From: Enterobacter kobei
GTDB taxonomy: Bacteria; Pseudomonadota; Gammaproteobacteria; Enterobacterales; Enterobacteriaceae
Direction: 5' to 3'
DNA length: 64,000 nucleotides
Assembly: GCF_001729765.1 (NCBI RefSeq)
Contig: NZ_CP017181.1
Coordinates: 868,001 to 932,000 of the forward strand
Every line of letters starts with the position of its first letter. The first letter of the stretch is position 1. Below, in pieces: positions 48,458 to 58,380 of this stretch. The translations under genes and the position numbers were made by a program. Below the pieces are notes generated by a model. The model was not told the DNA's origin and searched no databases. It worked only from the letters and a program-made list of their open reading frames with translations.

Positions 48458-51166
48458 GTGAGAATCCCAACGGGTAATTTTGGCAATGTTACGCCGCAGG
48501 TGAGTCAGACCCGGATCGGGGTCAGTAATGTCGGCCAGATAGGTAACGCAGTGGCGGGGCTGGGAGCAGCACTGGGGCAGACTGCGGATGATTTGCAGCG
48601 TACGCAGGATAAAGCTGACGTGGCAGCGACCCAGGCGATACTAACCGACCTCGACGCTAAATCCAGCGACCGCTGGGAAAACCCGGAAACGGGTGCGTTG
48701 GTAACCCGTCGGGGGTTTAAGTCTTCAGGCGTCGGTCTGGATATGGATAAGCTGGATTCTTCCGACTATGAAGAAGCCCGTAAACGCGTACCGCAGAGCC
48801 AGATGCAGTATTTTGACGCGCAATGGAAAGCCGGTCAGATTCGCCGCGCCAGCACCTATAACAGCTTTGAGCGCAGCCAGACCGAACAGGCCCAGCGTCA
48901 GCAGCTCGATGCGACGGTAAAATCCTCCGTTGAGCAGGAAGCAGGGGCGTTTGACGATCCACAGGCCGCTGCGTTGATTCGAGGTGCGCGACAGCATTCG
49001 ATTTCATTGTATGGCCAGGCACAAGGATGGTCGCAGGAGCAAATTGACCAGGCTGTTTCCGAAGCCAATTTACGGGCGATGGACCAGCGGGCCCAGAACT
49101 ATGCGGTGACCAACCCACAGGGCTGGTTGAATGGCGATTTCCCGGTGAAGGACACTGGCGCAATGGATATGCGTGCCATAGGTATCGTGGAATCCGGCGG
49201 TAAGCATTTCAATGCCGACGGTAGCATAATGACCTCTCCCGCTGGTGCCCAGGGTAAATATCAGCTTATGCCGGACACAGGTAAAGAGCTGGCGGCAAAG
49301 CGTGGCGTTGAATATAACCCTGCCGATGAGCAGCAAAATGCGATGCTCGCCAGCGACTATGCAAATCAGCTTTACGGAAAATACGGTTCCGAAACGCTGG
49401 CTGGTGCCGCATATAACTGGGGGATGGGTAACGTCGATAAATTAATTGCGGATTCTGGCGATCCCCGTAAGGGTGAAATATCTGAGTCTGAATTTATCAG
49501 CAAATTACCCTCAGAAACACGTGGCTGGCTGGCGCGGTACCGTAAAAACAAAACAGGGCTCGACCCTGTTTCGGTGAACAAAATTGATAACATCGCCGAG
49601 TCGAAAGTCCGTGAGCAGCGTACGGCATTGCGCGAGCAAATTGATCCAATCCTGAATAATACAATGGTGCAGCTGTACAACGGCGAAGTACCTGACGCCA
49701 TGCCGGATAAGGCCTCGATTATGTTTGCTTACGGCGAGCAAGGGGCAAAGGCTGTTAAGCAGCTCGATATGGCGATCAGCAATGCTAAAACCTTCCAGGC
49801 GATACAGTACATATCTCCAGAACAGCAACAGGCAGAAATTGCGAAGGTAAAACCCCTGGCGAATGACCCTGATTATGCGCTCAAGCTCGATGCGTATGGC
49901 AAGCTCGGTGCGCTGGTGCAAAAAAGTAACGAAGCGATTCAGGTGCAACGTGATACTCGTCGCTTTAATGAAGCGTTATCAATGGGTGAGAAGCTAGACC
50001 CCACCAATAAATCTATGCAAAAAGCCGCTGACGCCACGCCAACGGCGCAAAATTTCCGTATTAACGATGCCACCACCCACGACGGGATCGTACAGCAGGT
50101 AGCCCAGACCGGGATAATTCCTTCTCAGGTAACCACTCAGTTATCGGCGATTTCCCGCGCGCGTAGTCCTGAGGCGGTCCGTCAGGGGGCTGAGTTATTT
50201 AACCGTCTTTACGACACGGATCCCGCATCTGTTGGCGACATGCCAAAGGATATGCAGGGTTTTTATCTCACGGTTAAGCAGCTTACAGATTCTGGCATGG
50301 CGTCCGAAACCGCTATCGAGCAGGCGCAGAATCTGACCTACAACCAGACCGATGCACTCAAAGCGCAGCTGGCTTCGACCCAGAGCACTAAGGAGTACAA
50401 AAAGGACCGTGGGAAAGCGATGGATTCCGCTGTGAGCAACATGTCGGGCTTCTTTAGCTGGGGTGACCCATCCGCTGATGACCAGACCCCTGAGGCCGCA
50501 CGCTTTCGTAATGATTACCAGTCGCTGTATGACATCAACTATCGCACCACTGGCGGTAATTCTGATGCGGCAAAGAAAATGACCAACCAGCAGATCGCCC
50601 GCACCTGGAGTATCAGCGAGGTGAACGGCGGCGCTAAATTCATGAAATACGCGCCAGAGGCGCTCTACAACTATGGCCCGTCTGGCTGGCAGGCGGCGCA
50701 GTGGAAGGAAGAAAAAGAGAACCTGATGTACGGCGAACGCAAGGGGGATATCTTCACGAACCCGGTGGACTTAGGTATCACCTCCGGTAATGCTGCGCCT
50801 GTGACCAGTAAAACTCCGGAGTCGAGAATTGGTGGTGATCTGGAAATCACCCCTGATGTGCTGACTGCTCGCAACGGTGATTACGCGATTATGGTCCGTA
50901 CAAAAGATAAGGATGGTATTGAAGCGGTACAGCCATTCTACGATCAGTACGGCAGGGCGATGCGCTGGAAACCATCGCTGGAAGAGTGGGCGCCATACAA
51001 AAAAATGCAGGCAGACCGTGAAGAGCATGATCGTAATGAGCTCCAACGCGGTCAGGATATTCGCGGGTTTAAAGATAAACACCGCGCACTCGATGAACAA
51101 TATAAGCGTCTGCATAACGAGCGTATGGACAGGGTTAAAAATTACTTTTCGTGGAGCACTGAATAA
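48458..51166 (+). CDS. internal virion protein with lytic transglycosylase domain
   Basis: A 902-residue protein started at GTG behind AGGGAGTAAATAACT. The N-terminal 220 residues resemble gp15-type core proteins. Residues about 233-325 form an SLT domain: MRAIGIVESGGKHFNADG with the catalytic Glu, then AQGKYQLMPDTGKELAAKRG and AGAAYNWGMGNVDKLI. The rest is helical, with a basic, charged C-terminus. It would cut peptidoglycan during DNA entry. In T7 this activity sits in gp16, not gp15. Confidence 0.9.
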   Translation: MRIPTGNFGNVTPQVSQTRIGVSNVGQIGNAVAGLGAALGQTADDLQRTQDKADVAATQAILTDLDAKSSDRWENPETGALVTRRGFKSSGVGLDMDKLDSSDYEEARKRVPQSQMQYFDAQWKAGQIRRASTYNSFERSQTEQAQRQQLDATVKSSVEQEAGAFDDPQAAALIRGARQHSISLYGQAQGWSQEQIDQAVSEANLRAMDQRAQNYAVTNPQGWLNGDFPVKDTGAMDMRAIGIVESGGKHFNADGSIMTSPAGAQGKYQLMPDTGKELAAKRGVEYNPADEQQNAMLASDYANQLYGKYGSETLAGAAYNWGMGNVDKLIADSGDPRKGEISESEFISKLPSETRGWLARYRKNKTGLDPVSVNKIDNIAESKVREQRTALREQIDPILNNTMVQLYNGEVPDAMPDKASIMFAYGEQGAKAVKQLDMAISNAKTFQAIQYISPEQQQAEIAKVKPLANDPDYALKLDAYGKLGALVQKSNEAIQVQRDTRRFNEALSMGEKLDPTNKSMQKAADATPTAQNFRINDATTHDGIVQQVAQTGIIPSQVTTQLSAISRARSPEAVRQGAELFNRLYDTDPASVGDMPKDMQGFYLTVKQLTDSGMASETAIEQAQNLTYNQTDALKAQLASTQSTKEYKKDRGKAMDSAVSNMSGFFSWGDPSADDQTPEAARFRNDYQSLYDINYRTTGGNSDAAKKMTNQQIARTWSISEVNGGAKFMKYAPEALYNYGPSGWQAAQWKEEKENLMYGERKGDIFTNPVDLGITSGNAAPVTSKTPESRIGGDLEITPDVLTARNGDYAIMVRTKDKDGIEAVQPFYDQYGRAMRWKPSLEEWAPYKKMQADREEHDRNELQRGQDIRGFKDKHRALDEQYKRLHNERMDRVKNYFSWSTE

Positions 51167-54054
51167 TGCCGGTATACGCCAACCCAGAAGAACTGAATAA
51201 CGGATTTACTCCGGCGGGTAATGCCCTGGCGGCTCCCACTGGATTTGATGTCCCGATGCCAGCAGGTACCAATCCAGAGCCACAGCAGGACGAGCCGTCG
51301 GTGTGGGGGGCAGCTTTCCGTCAGAATAACCTTCTCGGGGAGATGTTCCGCCCGTCTAAACAGTTCGAGCCGGCGGACGGTTATAACCCATATGTGGATA
51401 AAAACGAGCTGCACGGGTACGAGCAATGGGGATCTGCTTTTGCCGATTCCCGTTCGCCGGAGGAAACGGCCTGGCTGAAACAGCAAATCGACGATGAAAA
51501 CGAGGACCGTCGGGTACTTTCAGAGGCTGGCGGGGAGGGTATTCTCGCCAGTATTGCTGCCGGTGCTGTCGACCCGGTTACCGTTGCCTCGATGTTTATT
51601 CCCGGTGCGCAGGGCGGGGCGGTGGCCCGCATTGCGTCACAGGCTGCAATCGGTGCGGCTGCAACAGCGGCCAGCGAGGTTGCCCTAAATAACCAGCAGA
51701 TAACCCGCACGTGGGGCGAAAGTGCCTCACACGTTGCAGCCGGTGCGTTGATGAGCGGCGTATTTGCAGCAGCCGGCGCTGCACTCTCACCCTCTGTACG
51801 CACTGCGGCCACGCGCGAAGTGGCTGATGCGCTGGATAACGCCGGTATTAATAACGATATCGCTCGCGGTATTGATGCTCCGCATGATGGTGGAAGTGTT
51901 GGTGCTATGCGCATTAATGATGCCAGCCTTGACGATCTTACGCTGGCAGGCGGCAGGGTGGCTGATACGGCCATTAAGGCTGGCGGTTACATGACGCCAC
52001 TGACTCGCGCAATGGCGTCGCCATCACGCAGTACACGAATTGCTGCTCTGGAATTGGCCGAAAATAATTTCACACTACGGGGTAATGAACGGGGTTATGC
52101 GACACCTGTTGCAGCAGAAACCAGAGTTCGAAGCTGGCGTCGGGAAGAGGCGGCGGTTGTCGTAACTAATAAACAGGCGTATGCGAAATATAAATCTGAT
52201 GGCGGAGACCTTAACTACACGGCGTTCCGTGAAGAGGTTGGCGACGCTATGAGAAATGGTGATATTCATGCAAATCCGGTTGTGCAAGACGCAGCAAAAG
52301 CACTCAGAATGGTTGTTGACCGTGTAAAGATAGCCCAGCAAAAGTTAGGACTTCTTCCGCCAGATGACGAGCTGAAAGCGTTGGGGCAAACCAGTTATTT
52401 TCCACGCGTATATCGTGTAGGAAAAATCGTTAACGAGCGAGATAAATTCCGCGACATTCTTGTTAACTGGTGGGCGCGTGGAGCGCAGGGGATGTCTAAA
52501 GAGGATGCTGAGATAGCTGCTGATGCCACAATTAACAAAATTGTTGGCGCACGAATCCCTCAGGATTTTGTTAACGTCTTTACTGTCAAAGTACCTGGCA
52601 GTTCAAAATCCAGAACCCTGAATTTACCCGATAGTATGATGCGTGAATACCTTGAGAGCGATGCTAATTACGTACTTCAACGGCATATCCGCGAGAGCGC
52701 CCCGGATATCGAACTCACCAGGACGTTCGGTGAAAGAACAATGGAAAAGCAGTTAAAAAATATTCAGGACGAATATGATGAGCTGATGCGTGCAACCCCG
52801 GCAGACCAGGCGAAGCTGGCAAAGGCCAGAGAAAGTGATATCCGGGATATCACTGCAATGCGTGATCGCCTTATTGGTACGTACAAAATGCCAGATGACC
52901 CAGGGTCTTTCTTCGTACGAGCTGGCAGAGCACTGCGTAATGTCAATTTTGTAACGAAGCTTGGCGGTATGACCGTCTCCGCTATTCCCGATCTTGCCCG
53001 TGGGGTGATGGTTCAGGGGTTCGGTAGAACGATGAAAGGCTATAGTGCCCTTATTAGCCGTTCTCCCGCGCTAAACGCCAGCAAAGCCGAGATGGATAAA
53101 ATGGCCGTAGGGCTTGAGACGGTGCTTAACACCCGATCTCGTCTGATGGCTGATCTGGTTGACAGCTCGGCGCGTACAAACGCTGTTGAAGCTGGCCTTG
53201 ATCGCGTAACTGATGTCTTTGGAAAGCTCACGCTGATGGGGCAGTTTAACGATGTGAACAAAGCGATTAATGGGATGATTACATCCGATGGCATATTGGC
53301 TGGTGCTTTCCCCGGCCGCCGTCTGGCTAAGCTCGGCATCAACGACAATATGGCAGCACGTATTCGAAGTGAGTTTGAAAAACACGGCGAAGTTATCGAT
53401 GGCTGGCATATCGGTAATTTTGAAAAATGGGATGATCAGCATGTCGCTGGTATTTTTCAATCTGCTGTCCTGAAAGATACCAATAATATCATTATTACGC
53501 CTGGTGTTGGCGATACGCCATTGTGGGCCAGTACTACAATTGGACGGTCGATTTTCCAGTTCCGTTCCTTCACTACTGCCTCATATAACCGAGCAACCAT
53601 TGGTGGTTTATCAGAAGGTACGGCACAGTTTTATTATGGTGCTGCTTTTCAGATTGGCCTCGGTGCGCTGACGTATGCACTTAAACAGTCTGCAAACGGC
53701 AAAGAGGTAGACTGGTCGCCGAATAAATTGGTGCTGGAAGGGGTAGACCGCTCGGGTATTCTCGGACCGCTGATGGAATATAACAACATGGCAGAGAAAG
53801 CTTCTGGCGGGATGGTAGGGCTTGGCGCGCTGATGGGGACAGGCACACAGTCCCGTTACGCCAGCCGGGGGTTTATCGGTTCTGCGCTGGGGCCAACGTT
53901 CGGCCTGCTCGATACCATTACCGATGTAACTGCTGGTGTACTGAATGGCGATGCTGGTGACCGCGTACTGCACAATACTCGTACGCTGTTGCCAGGTAAT
54001 AACCTTTTCTGGATAGCCCCGCTGATAAATCAGGTCGATCCGGGTATGCGGTAA
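51166..54054 (+). CDS. large internal virion (ejection) protein, gp16-like
   Basis: A 962-residue protein overlapping the upstream stop by one base (TAATG). It has a disordered N-terminus rich in Pro/Glu, an Ala-rich hydrophobic stretch (GILASIAAGAVDPVTVASMFIPGAQGG) and long helical regions. No transglycosylase motif is seen, so that function has moved to the upstream protein. It probably spans the inner membrane and drives DNA entry. Confidence 0.85.
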   Translation: MPVYANPEELNNGFTPAGNALAAPTGFDVPMPAGTNPEPQQDEPSVWGAAFRQNNLLGEMFRPSKQFEPADGYNPYVDKNELHGYEQWGSAFADSRSPEETAWLKQQIDDENEDRRVLSEAGGEGILASIAAGAVDPVTVASMFIPGAQGGAVARIASQAAIGAAATAASEVALNNQQITRTWGESASHVAAGALMSGVFAAAGAALSPSVRTAATREVADALDNAGINNDIARGIDAPHDGGSVGAMRINDASLDDLTLAGGRVADTAIKAGGYMTPLTRAMASPSRSTRIAALELAENNFTLRGNERGYATPVAAETRVRSWRREEAAVVVTNKQAYAKYKSDGGDLNYTAFREEVGDAMRNGDIHANPVVQDAAKALRMVVDRVKIAQQKLGLLPPDDELKALGQTSYFPRVYRVGKIVNERDKFRDILVNWWARGAQGMSKEDAEIAADATINKIVGARIPQDFVNVFTVKVPGSSKSRTLNLPDSMMREYLESDANYVLQRHIRESAPDIELTRTFGERTMEKQLKNIQDEYDELMRATPADQAKLAKARESDIRDITAMRDRLIGTYKMPDDPGSFFVRAGRALRNVNFVTKLGGMTVSAIPDLARGVMVQGFGRTMKGYSALISRSPALNASKAEMDKMAVGLETVLNTRSRLMADLVDSSARTNAVEAGLDRVTDVFGKLTLMGQFNDVNKAINGMITSDGILAGAFPGRRLAKLGINDNMAARIRSEFEKHGEVIDGWHIGNFEKWDDQHVAGIFQSAVLKDTNNIIITPGVGDTPLWASTTIGRSIFQFRSFTTASYNRATIGGLSEGTAQFYYGAAFQIGLGALTYALKQSANGKEVDWSPNKLVLEGVDRSGILGPLMEYNNMAEKASGGMVGLGALMGTGTQSRYASRGFIGSALGPTFGLLDTITDVTAGVLNGDAGDRVLHNTRTLLPGNNLFWIAPLINQVDPGMR

Positions 54055-54056
54055 TA

Positions 54057-54072
54057 GGTCGGGATTCCGACC
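54057..54072. promoter_or_regulatory. late-module dyad, copy 3 (extended arms)
   Basis: GGTCGGGATTCCGACC, with arms here extended to ATAGGTCGG...CCGACCTAT. It starts 3 bp after the stop of the gp16-like gene and precedes the terminase pair. Confidence 0.85.
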
Positions 54073-54090
54073 TATGGACTGTTCCATCAT

Positions 54091-54118
54091 AGCCCTGTAT
54101 TCACTACGGGGCTTTTTT
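54091..54118 (+). terminator. terminator/attenuator abutting the small terminase start
   Basis: AGCCC, a loop, GGGCT and TTTTTT, the T run being joined directly to the ATG at 54119. Confidence 0.7.
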
Positions 54119-54460
54119 ATGCATCAGGATTACAAAACACGCCTTACCGCACTGACCGATAAACTCACCGATGCAGTGCTTGAAGAAGCCGATCCCGAGA
54201 ACTGGGCTGGTGGTAATAAGCGAGCAGACCAGTTGACCAAACAGGAACGTGGCGACCGTTACTGGGACAAGAAAAACGCTGCGGCATCCCTCACGCTGCT
54301 GATTAAAGTGCATTCACTTATCGGTATGCAGGCGCGTGGTGGTACTCCTTCTGATAATCCCGGTCAGGATGATGAGGCTTTTGAACTTGGTAAGCAGGTT
54401 TCGAAGGCTGAGCGTGAAGCGGCCGCCATTATCGAGCGTATGCAGAAAGGGAAAAAATGA
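54119..54460 (+). CDS. terminase small subunit (gp18-like)
   Basis: A 113-residue protein starting MHQDYKTRLTALTDKLTDAVLEEADPENWAGG. The content and position before the large subunit match T7 gp18-type DNA-packaging proteins. A longer frame from 54074 would add 15 residues encoded by the hairpin region and is less likely. The last codons overlap the large subunit (ATGA). Confidence 0.85.
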   Translation: MHQDYKTRLTALTDKLTDAVLEEADPENWAGGNKRADQLTKQERGDRYWDKKNAAASLTLLIKVHSLIGMQARGGTPSDNPGQDDEAFELGKQVSKAEREAAAIIERMQKGKK

Positions 54461-56067
54461 TTTCGTTCCTGGCCTTCTTTTTGATGTGGGCGGAACGGAT
54501 GAACTGGGATGTGCCGGACTGCCACTATAAAGCCTGCCACTGGCTTGAGCATCGCGGGAACCTCGCGGTACTTCGCTGTTTTCGAGGTTTCGGGAAATCT
54601 ACAATCCTGGCTGTGTACAATGCATGGCGATATTACTGCGACCGTCAGTACCGAATTTTGCACCAGTCTGAATCTGATCCGACCGCATACAAAACCAGCC
54701 GCGATACGCAGAATGTGCTGCGTAACCACCCGCTAACGAAAGGCATGTTGCCTGACGGACTCGGTACCGTCGAACAGTGGTGGGTAAATGGTGCACTGGA
54801 TATGCGTAACGGCAGCATGTACGCCAAAGGCATTCTGTCTAACGTTACTTCGGCGCGTGCTAACGAATGCCAGAATGACGATGTGGAAGTCCCCCGCAAT
54901 ATTCAGACGCCAGAGGCGCGCGAAAAACTCCGGTACCGCCTGGGTGAACAAACCCACATTCTGATCCCCGGTGGGCGCAAACTGTACATCGGTACGCCCC
55001 ACACACATGACAGCCTTTATGATGAGGTGGAGTCTATGGGTGCCGACTGTCTGACCATTAAGCTCTTTGAGAAAGAAAAGCGTATTGAGGCGAAGGACGC
55101 TACGCAGCTGCGCTACGAGTTATCTTTCCGGCCGGAATATGTTTTCGCCGGGATCCATAAAAGCGCCAGACTGCTGGTAGAGGATGTCGACTATAAAGTC
55201 ACGGGCAACAGTGTTGAGTTTGCATCCGCCCCAGACACAGTTATCGATTTCTATGCAGATTGCGCCTGGTCCGAGCGTTTCACCCGCGAAGAAATGGAGA
55301 ACCGCCGGAAAGAAACACGCACAATTAACGAATGGGACAGCCAGTACCAGTTACACAGTAAACCCGTTGGCGACGTCAGACTCGATCCTGACCGTATTCG
55401 TGAATACAACATCCAGCCACAGATCCGTTATGCGAACCGCACGGCCTCTCTCTGGCTTGGCAACGTGCAAATCGTTGGTGCTGTCGCCTGGTGGGACGTG
55501 GCCACAGGCAAGGTTAAGGCTGATGCGTCAGCTTTCTCTCTGATGCTCACGGATGCCAGAGGGCATCTGTACTGGCATGTCTGCCAGGAGCTTACCGGAG
55601 AGCTGGCAGAATTTGATGACAACGACAAAATCACCGGAGGGCAGGTCGCACAGATAAAAGAGCTGGTGCTCAAATACCAGATCCCCGTTGTTTGTGTCGA
55701 AGTGAACGGCCCCGGCAGCTTCGCGGGCAAGTTACTGCGTCAGGCGCTCAAGGGGACCGGGTGTGGCGTACGCGAAGAATTCAGCATTACCAATAAGCAG
55801 AAACGCATCCTCGATGCATTTGAAGCGCCGCTGTCGTCGCGGTTCCTGTGGGCGCACACCGATGTGCTCGACGGCCCGGTATACGACCAGATGCGCGACT
55901 TCAACCCGGCGCTGACCAACCAGCCGGACGACTTTATCGACTCTGGCGCCGGCGCGATAAGTCAGACCCCTGTACGCATCGGAAAAGTAGTCGGGATTCC
56001 GACCGGACATGCGCGCGAAGATTGGCAGTTAAGTGACGGAGATCATCTGGTCGACGTCGATTATTAA
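54457..56067 (+). CDS. terminase large subunit (gp19-like)
   Basis: A 536-residue packaging ATPase/nuclease. Walker A is FRGFGKST (residues 42-49). A likely Walker B/coupling region lies around GILSNVTSARANECQNDDVE. The nuclease half carries FYADCAWSE, AWWDVATGKVKADASAFSLMLTDARG and the C-terminal NQPDDFIDSGAGAISQTPVRIG. In length and order after the small subunit it fits T7 gp19. The fourth dyad copy is read as VGIPTG inside its last 30 codons. Confidence 0.93.
   Translation: MISFLAFFLMWAERMNWDVPDCHYKACHWLEHRGNLAVLRCFRGFGKSTILAVYNAWRYYCDRQYRILHQSESDPTAYKTSRDTQNVLRNHPLTKGMLPDGLGTVEQWWVNGALDMRNGSMYAKGILSNVTSARANECQNDDVEVPRNIQTPEAREKLRYRLGEQTHILIPGGRKLYIGTPHTHDSLYDEVESMGADCLTIKLFEKEKRIEAKDATQLRYELSFRPEYVFAGIHKSARLLVEDVDYKVTGNSVEFASAPDTVIDFYADCAWSERFTREEMENRRKETRTINEWDSQYQLHSKPVGDVRLDPDRIREYNIQPQIRYANRTASLWLGNVQIVGAVAWWDVATGKVKADASAFSLMLTDARGHLYWHVCQELTGELAEFDDNDKITGGQVAQIKELVLKYQIPVVCVEVNGPGSFAGKLLRQALKGTGCGVREEFSITNKQKRILDAFEAPLSSRFLWAHTDVLDGPVYDQMRDFNPALTNQPDDFIDSGAGAISQTPVRIGKVVGIPTGHAREDWQLSDGDHLVDVDY
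55989..56004. promoter_or_regulatory. late-module dyad, copy 4 (inside terminase end)
   Basis: AGTCGGGATTCCGACC; only the first base differs from the other copies. It lies within the terminase reading frame, 84 bp before the tailspike start. Confidence 0.8.
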
Positions 56068-56087
56068 CCTGCCAGAGGTTTCGCATC

Positions 56088-58376
56088 ATGTCGGTACCCA
56101 ACCAGACTCCCTATATTATTTATAACGCCAACGGTATGACGACCGTTTTTCCCTTCGAGTTCTATGTTATCAACGCCGGAGATATTCAGGTCACTGTCAA
56201 CGGTACCGTTGTTACAAGCGGGTTTTCCGTTTCAGGTGTCGGGAATGTTGGCGGGGGCGACGTAGTTTTCGTTACACCACCCGCAAACGGCGCAGTGGTC
56301 ATGCTGGAGCGGGTAGTGCCTACCTACCGATTAACGGATTACCAGGATAACGGCGACCTGCTGGCTGACACGGTGAATAAAGATTTTGATCGCCTCTGGA
56401 TGGCAATTCAGCGCGCGTTTATTTATCTCGGGCTTGCATTACGTCGTCCGCTCTTTGGCGGTCCCTTCGATGCACAGGGATACCGTATTGCCAATCTCGG
56501 AAACCCGGTAAATTTGCAGGATGCAGCCACAAGGAACTATGTCGATAATGTGGTCATGGTGCGCACGCTACGCGTTCCAGAAGCTTCTGTCTCCATTCTT
56601 CCACCAGTTGATCAGCGCGCAAATAAATTACTGGCGTTTAACGCAGCAGGGCAGCCAATTGTTGTTTTACCCGCCTCCGGTTCGGCATCTGATGTAATGA
56701 TCGAACTAGCTAAACCCGACGGTGAGAAATTCATTGGAGAATGCCAGACTATTGCAATGCTCCGCACGATCGAGCCGACATACGATAAGCAGCAAGTAAC
56801 TCTTCGTGAGCATACTGCCGGGACAGGTAAGGGTGGCGGTGAATTCCGAGCTGTTCTTGCTGGAGGCTCTTATACGGACAATAATGGAACTATCATTAAA
56901 ACGACGGGAGGGGCCGCGTGGCTACGAATCGATGCGGAGATCACGAACCCTCTGATGTTCGGGGCACAATGCAATAGCAAAGTAAGCGACCATGCGGCCC
57001 TCGCGGCAGCATCAGACGCTTCAGAAGTAATGGACGGACTTGGATTAACTTATTACGTTAACAGTACAGTTTTGTGGAATATGTTTGTCGGTCGCCGTGT
57101 TCGCCGTAATTTCAAAATCATAGCGATGGCTACCCTCCCTGATGGTGTTCCAATTATCAGAACAGGGAACCTTCACTTCATGGATAATTTTACTATCAAT
57201 GGCTCATTACAAACTACAGGGACTGGTAATTTTGGAGTTACATGGGAGGGTGCTCGCGCTGGTGATGGTGGCGCAATAACAAATGGGGATATCCGCTACG
57301 TAGGCGCTAGTGGGATTTACATATCAGGGGACTACACAGCGAAGAAATTTGCGGGCAAAGGCCTAATTAATAATATTAATTTTGTATCATGCGGTAGTAG
57401 AGGTAGTGGTAACGGACGCGTATCTCTTTTAACGGACGGGATTAGTAATTTTACAATATCTAATATAACGGCTTCAGATTGTAACTGGGGAGTTTACATC
57501 AGGAACGACTTCAATATCTCAGGTGTTAACAGCGCAATTAATAACACATTATTTAATCTGAATCTTTCTGGTGGTGGTCGGCCTAGCACTGCACGACCTG
57601 ATGCTCAGGGCATATCTGCTTCATATCAGGATAATCTGAAGATAAACAACGTAACAGTAAATGACTTTGCTGATAACGGAATAGATATGCAATTTTGCAA
57701 TGCAAGCATTGTTACAGGGTGGAGGGTTACAAACTGTAAAGATGGCTTGTTTATGGGTGACCGCAATTGTTCCAGACATGTTATAAGTGATGGTATATCA
57801 CTTGATTGCGATAGGGCCTTAAGATTAGTTACTGACGGAACATTTACAACGGCTACACAGTTATCTCATATAAAGATAAGCAACGTTCATGCCTACAATG
57901 TTAAATTCGAAGGATTAAGGTTCGTCAATACCGGCAAGGCATTAAATGCCAGCATGTATGACATACAGGTTGCTGATTGTTCGTGCGATGCGTCGGGGAC
58001 GAACGCGCTTTCAACTCAAACTTATGGCATGATAATTCAAGGTGCAACTAATTTTACTGTAAGTAACTTTAATGTATACAACGTTAGGCTTCACGGGATA
58101 TATATTAAAGATAGTGAGATTGTAAGGGTTATTTCTGGAACTTTTCAAAATATAGATAGAGCTGGAACCGGAAATTATGGCGTATGCGTTGAAACTGATT
58201 GCAACAGGATTTCAGTTTCCGATACAACCACATATGGGGTGAGCACAGCCGGTGCCGTGCTGCTGGCTGGTGGTGCAGGTCATTCGGTTAAGCATACAAG
58301 ATGGAGGTCGACAGCAAGTGGTGTATCAACTTCTGCCGCTACAACCCCCTATCTGTTAGATAATTCTTCATTCTAG
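56088..58376 (+). CDS. tailspike/tail fibre with T7 gp17-type N-terminus
   Basis: A 762-residue receptor-binding protein. Residues 1-150 (PYIIYNANGMTTVFPFEFYVI, DRLWMAIQRAF, AQGYRIANLGNPVNLQDAATRNYVDN) are the T7 gp17-type tail-attachment domain. The rest is a right-handed beta-helix (many GI/NIT/FTVSNFNVYNV repeats), as in tailspikes that bind or cleave surface polysaccharide. The second half is clearly richer in A/T than the first, a sign of domain exchange. The target glycan cannot be told. Confidence 0.9.
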   Translation: MSVPNQTPYIIYNANGMTTVFPFEFYVINAGDIQVTVNGTVVTSGFSVSGVGNVGGGDVVFVTPPANGAVVMLERVVPTYRLTDYQDNGDLLADTVNKDFDRLWMAIQRAFIYLGLALRRPLFGGPFDAQGYRIANLGNPVNLQDAATRNYVDNVVMVRTLRVPEASVSILPPVDQRANKLLAFNAAGQPIVVLPASGSASDVMIELAKPDGEKFIGECQTIAMLRTIEPTYDKQQVTLREHTAGTGKGGGEFRAVLAGGSYTDNNGTIIKTTGGAAWLRIDAEITNPLMFGAQCNSKVSDHAALAAASDASEVMDGLGLTYYVNSTVLWNMFVGRRVRRNFKIIAMATLPDGVPIIRTGNLHFMDNFTINGSLQTTGTGNFGVTWEGARAGDGGAITNGDIRYVGASGIYISGDYTAKKFAGKGLINNINFVSCGSRGSGNGRVSLLTDGISNFTISNITASDCNWGVYIRNDFNISGVNSAINNTLFNLNLSGGGRPSTARPDAQGISASYQDNLKINNVTVNDFADNGIDMQFCNASIVTGWRVTNCKDGLFMGDRNCSRHVISDGISLDCDRALRLVTDGTFTTATQLSHIKISNVHAYNVKFEGLRFVNTGKALNASMYDIQVADCSCDASGTNALSTQTYGMIIQGATNFTVSNFNVYNVRLHGIYIKDSEIVRVISGTFQNIDRAGTGNYGVCVETDCNRISVSDTTTYGVSTAGAVLLAGGAGHSVKHTRWRSTASGVSTSAATTPYLLDNSSF

Positions 58377-58380
58377 GAAA

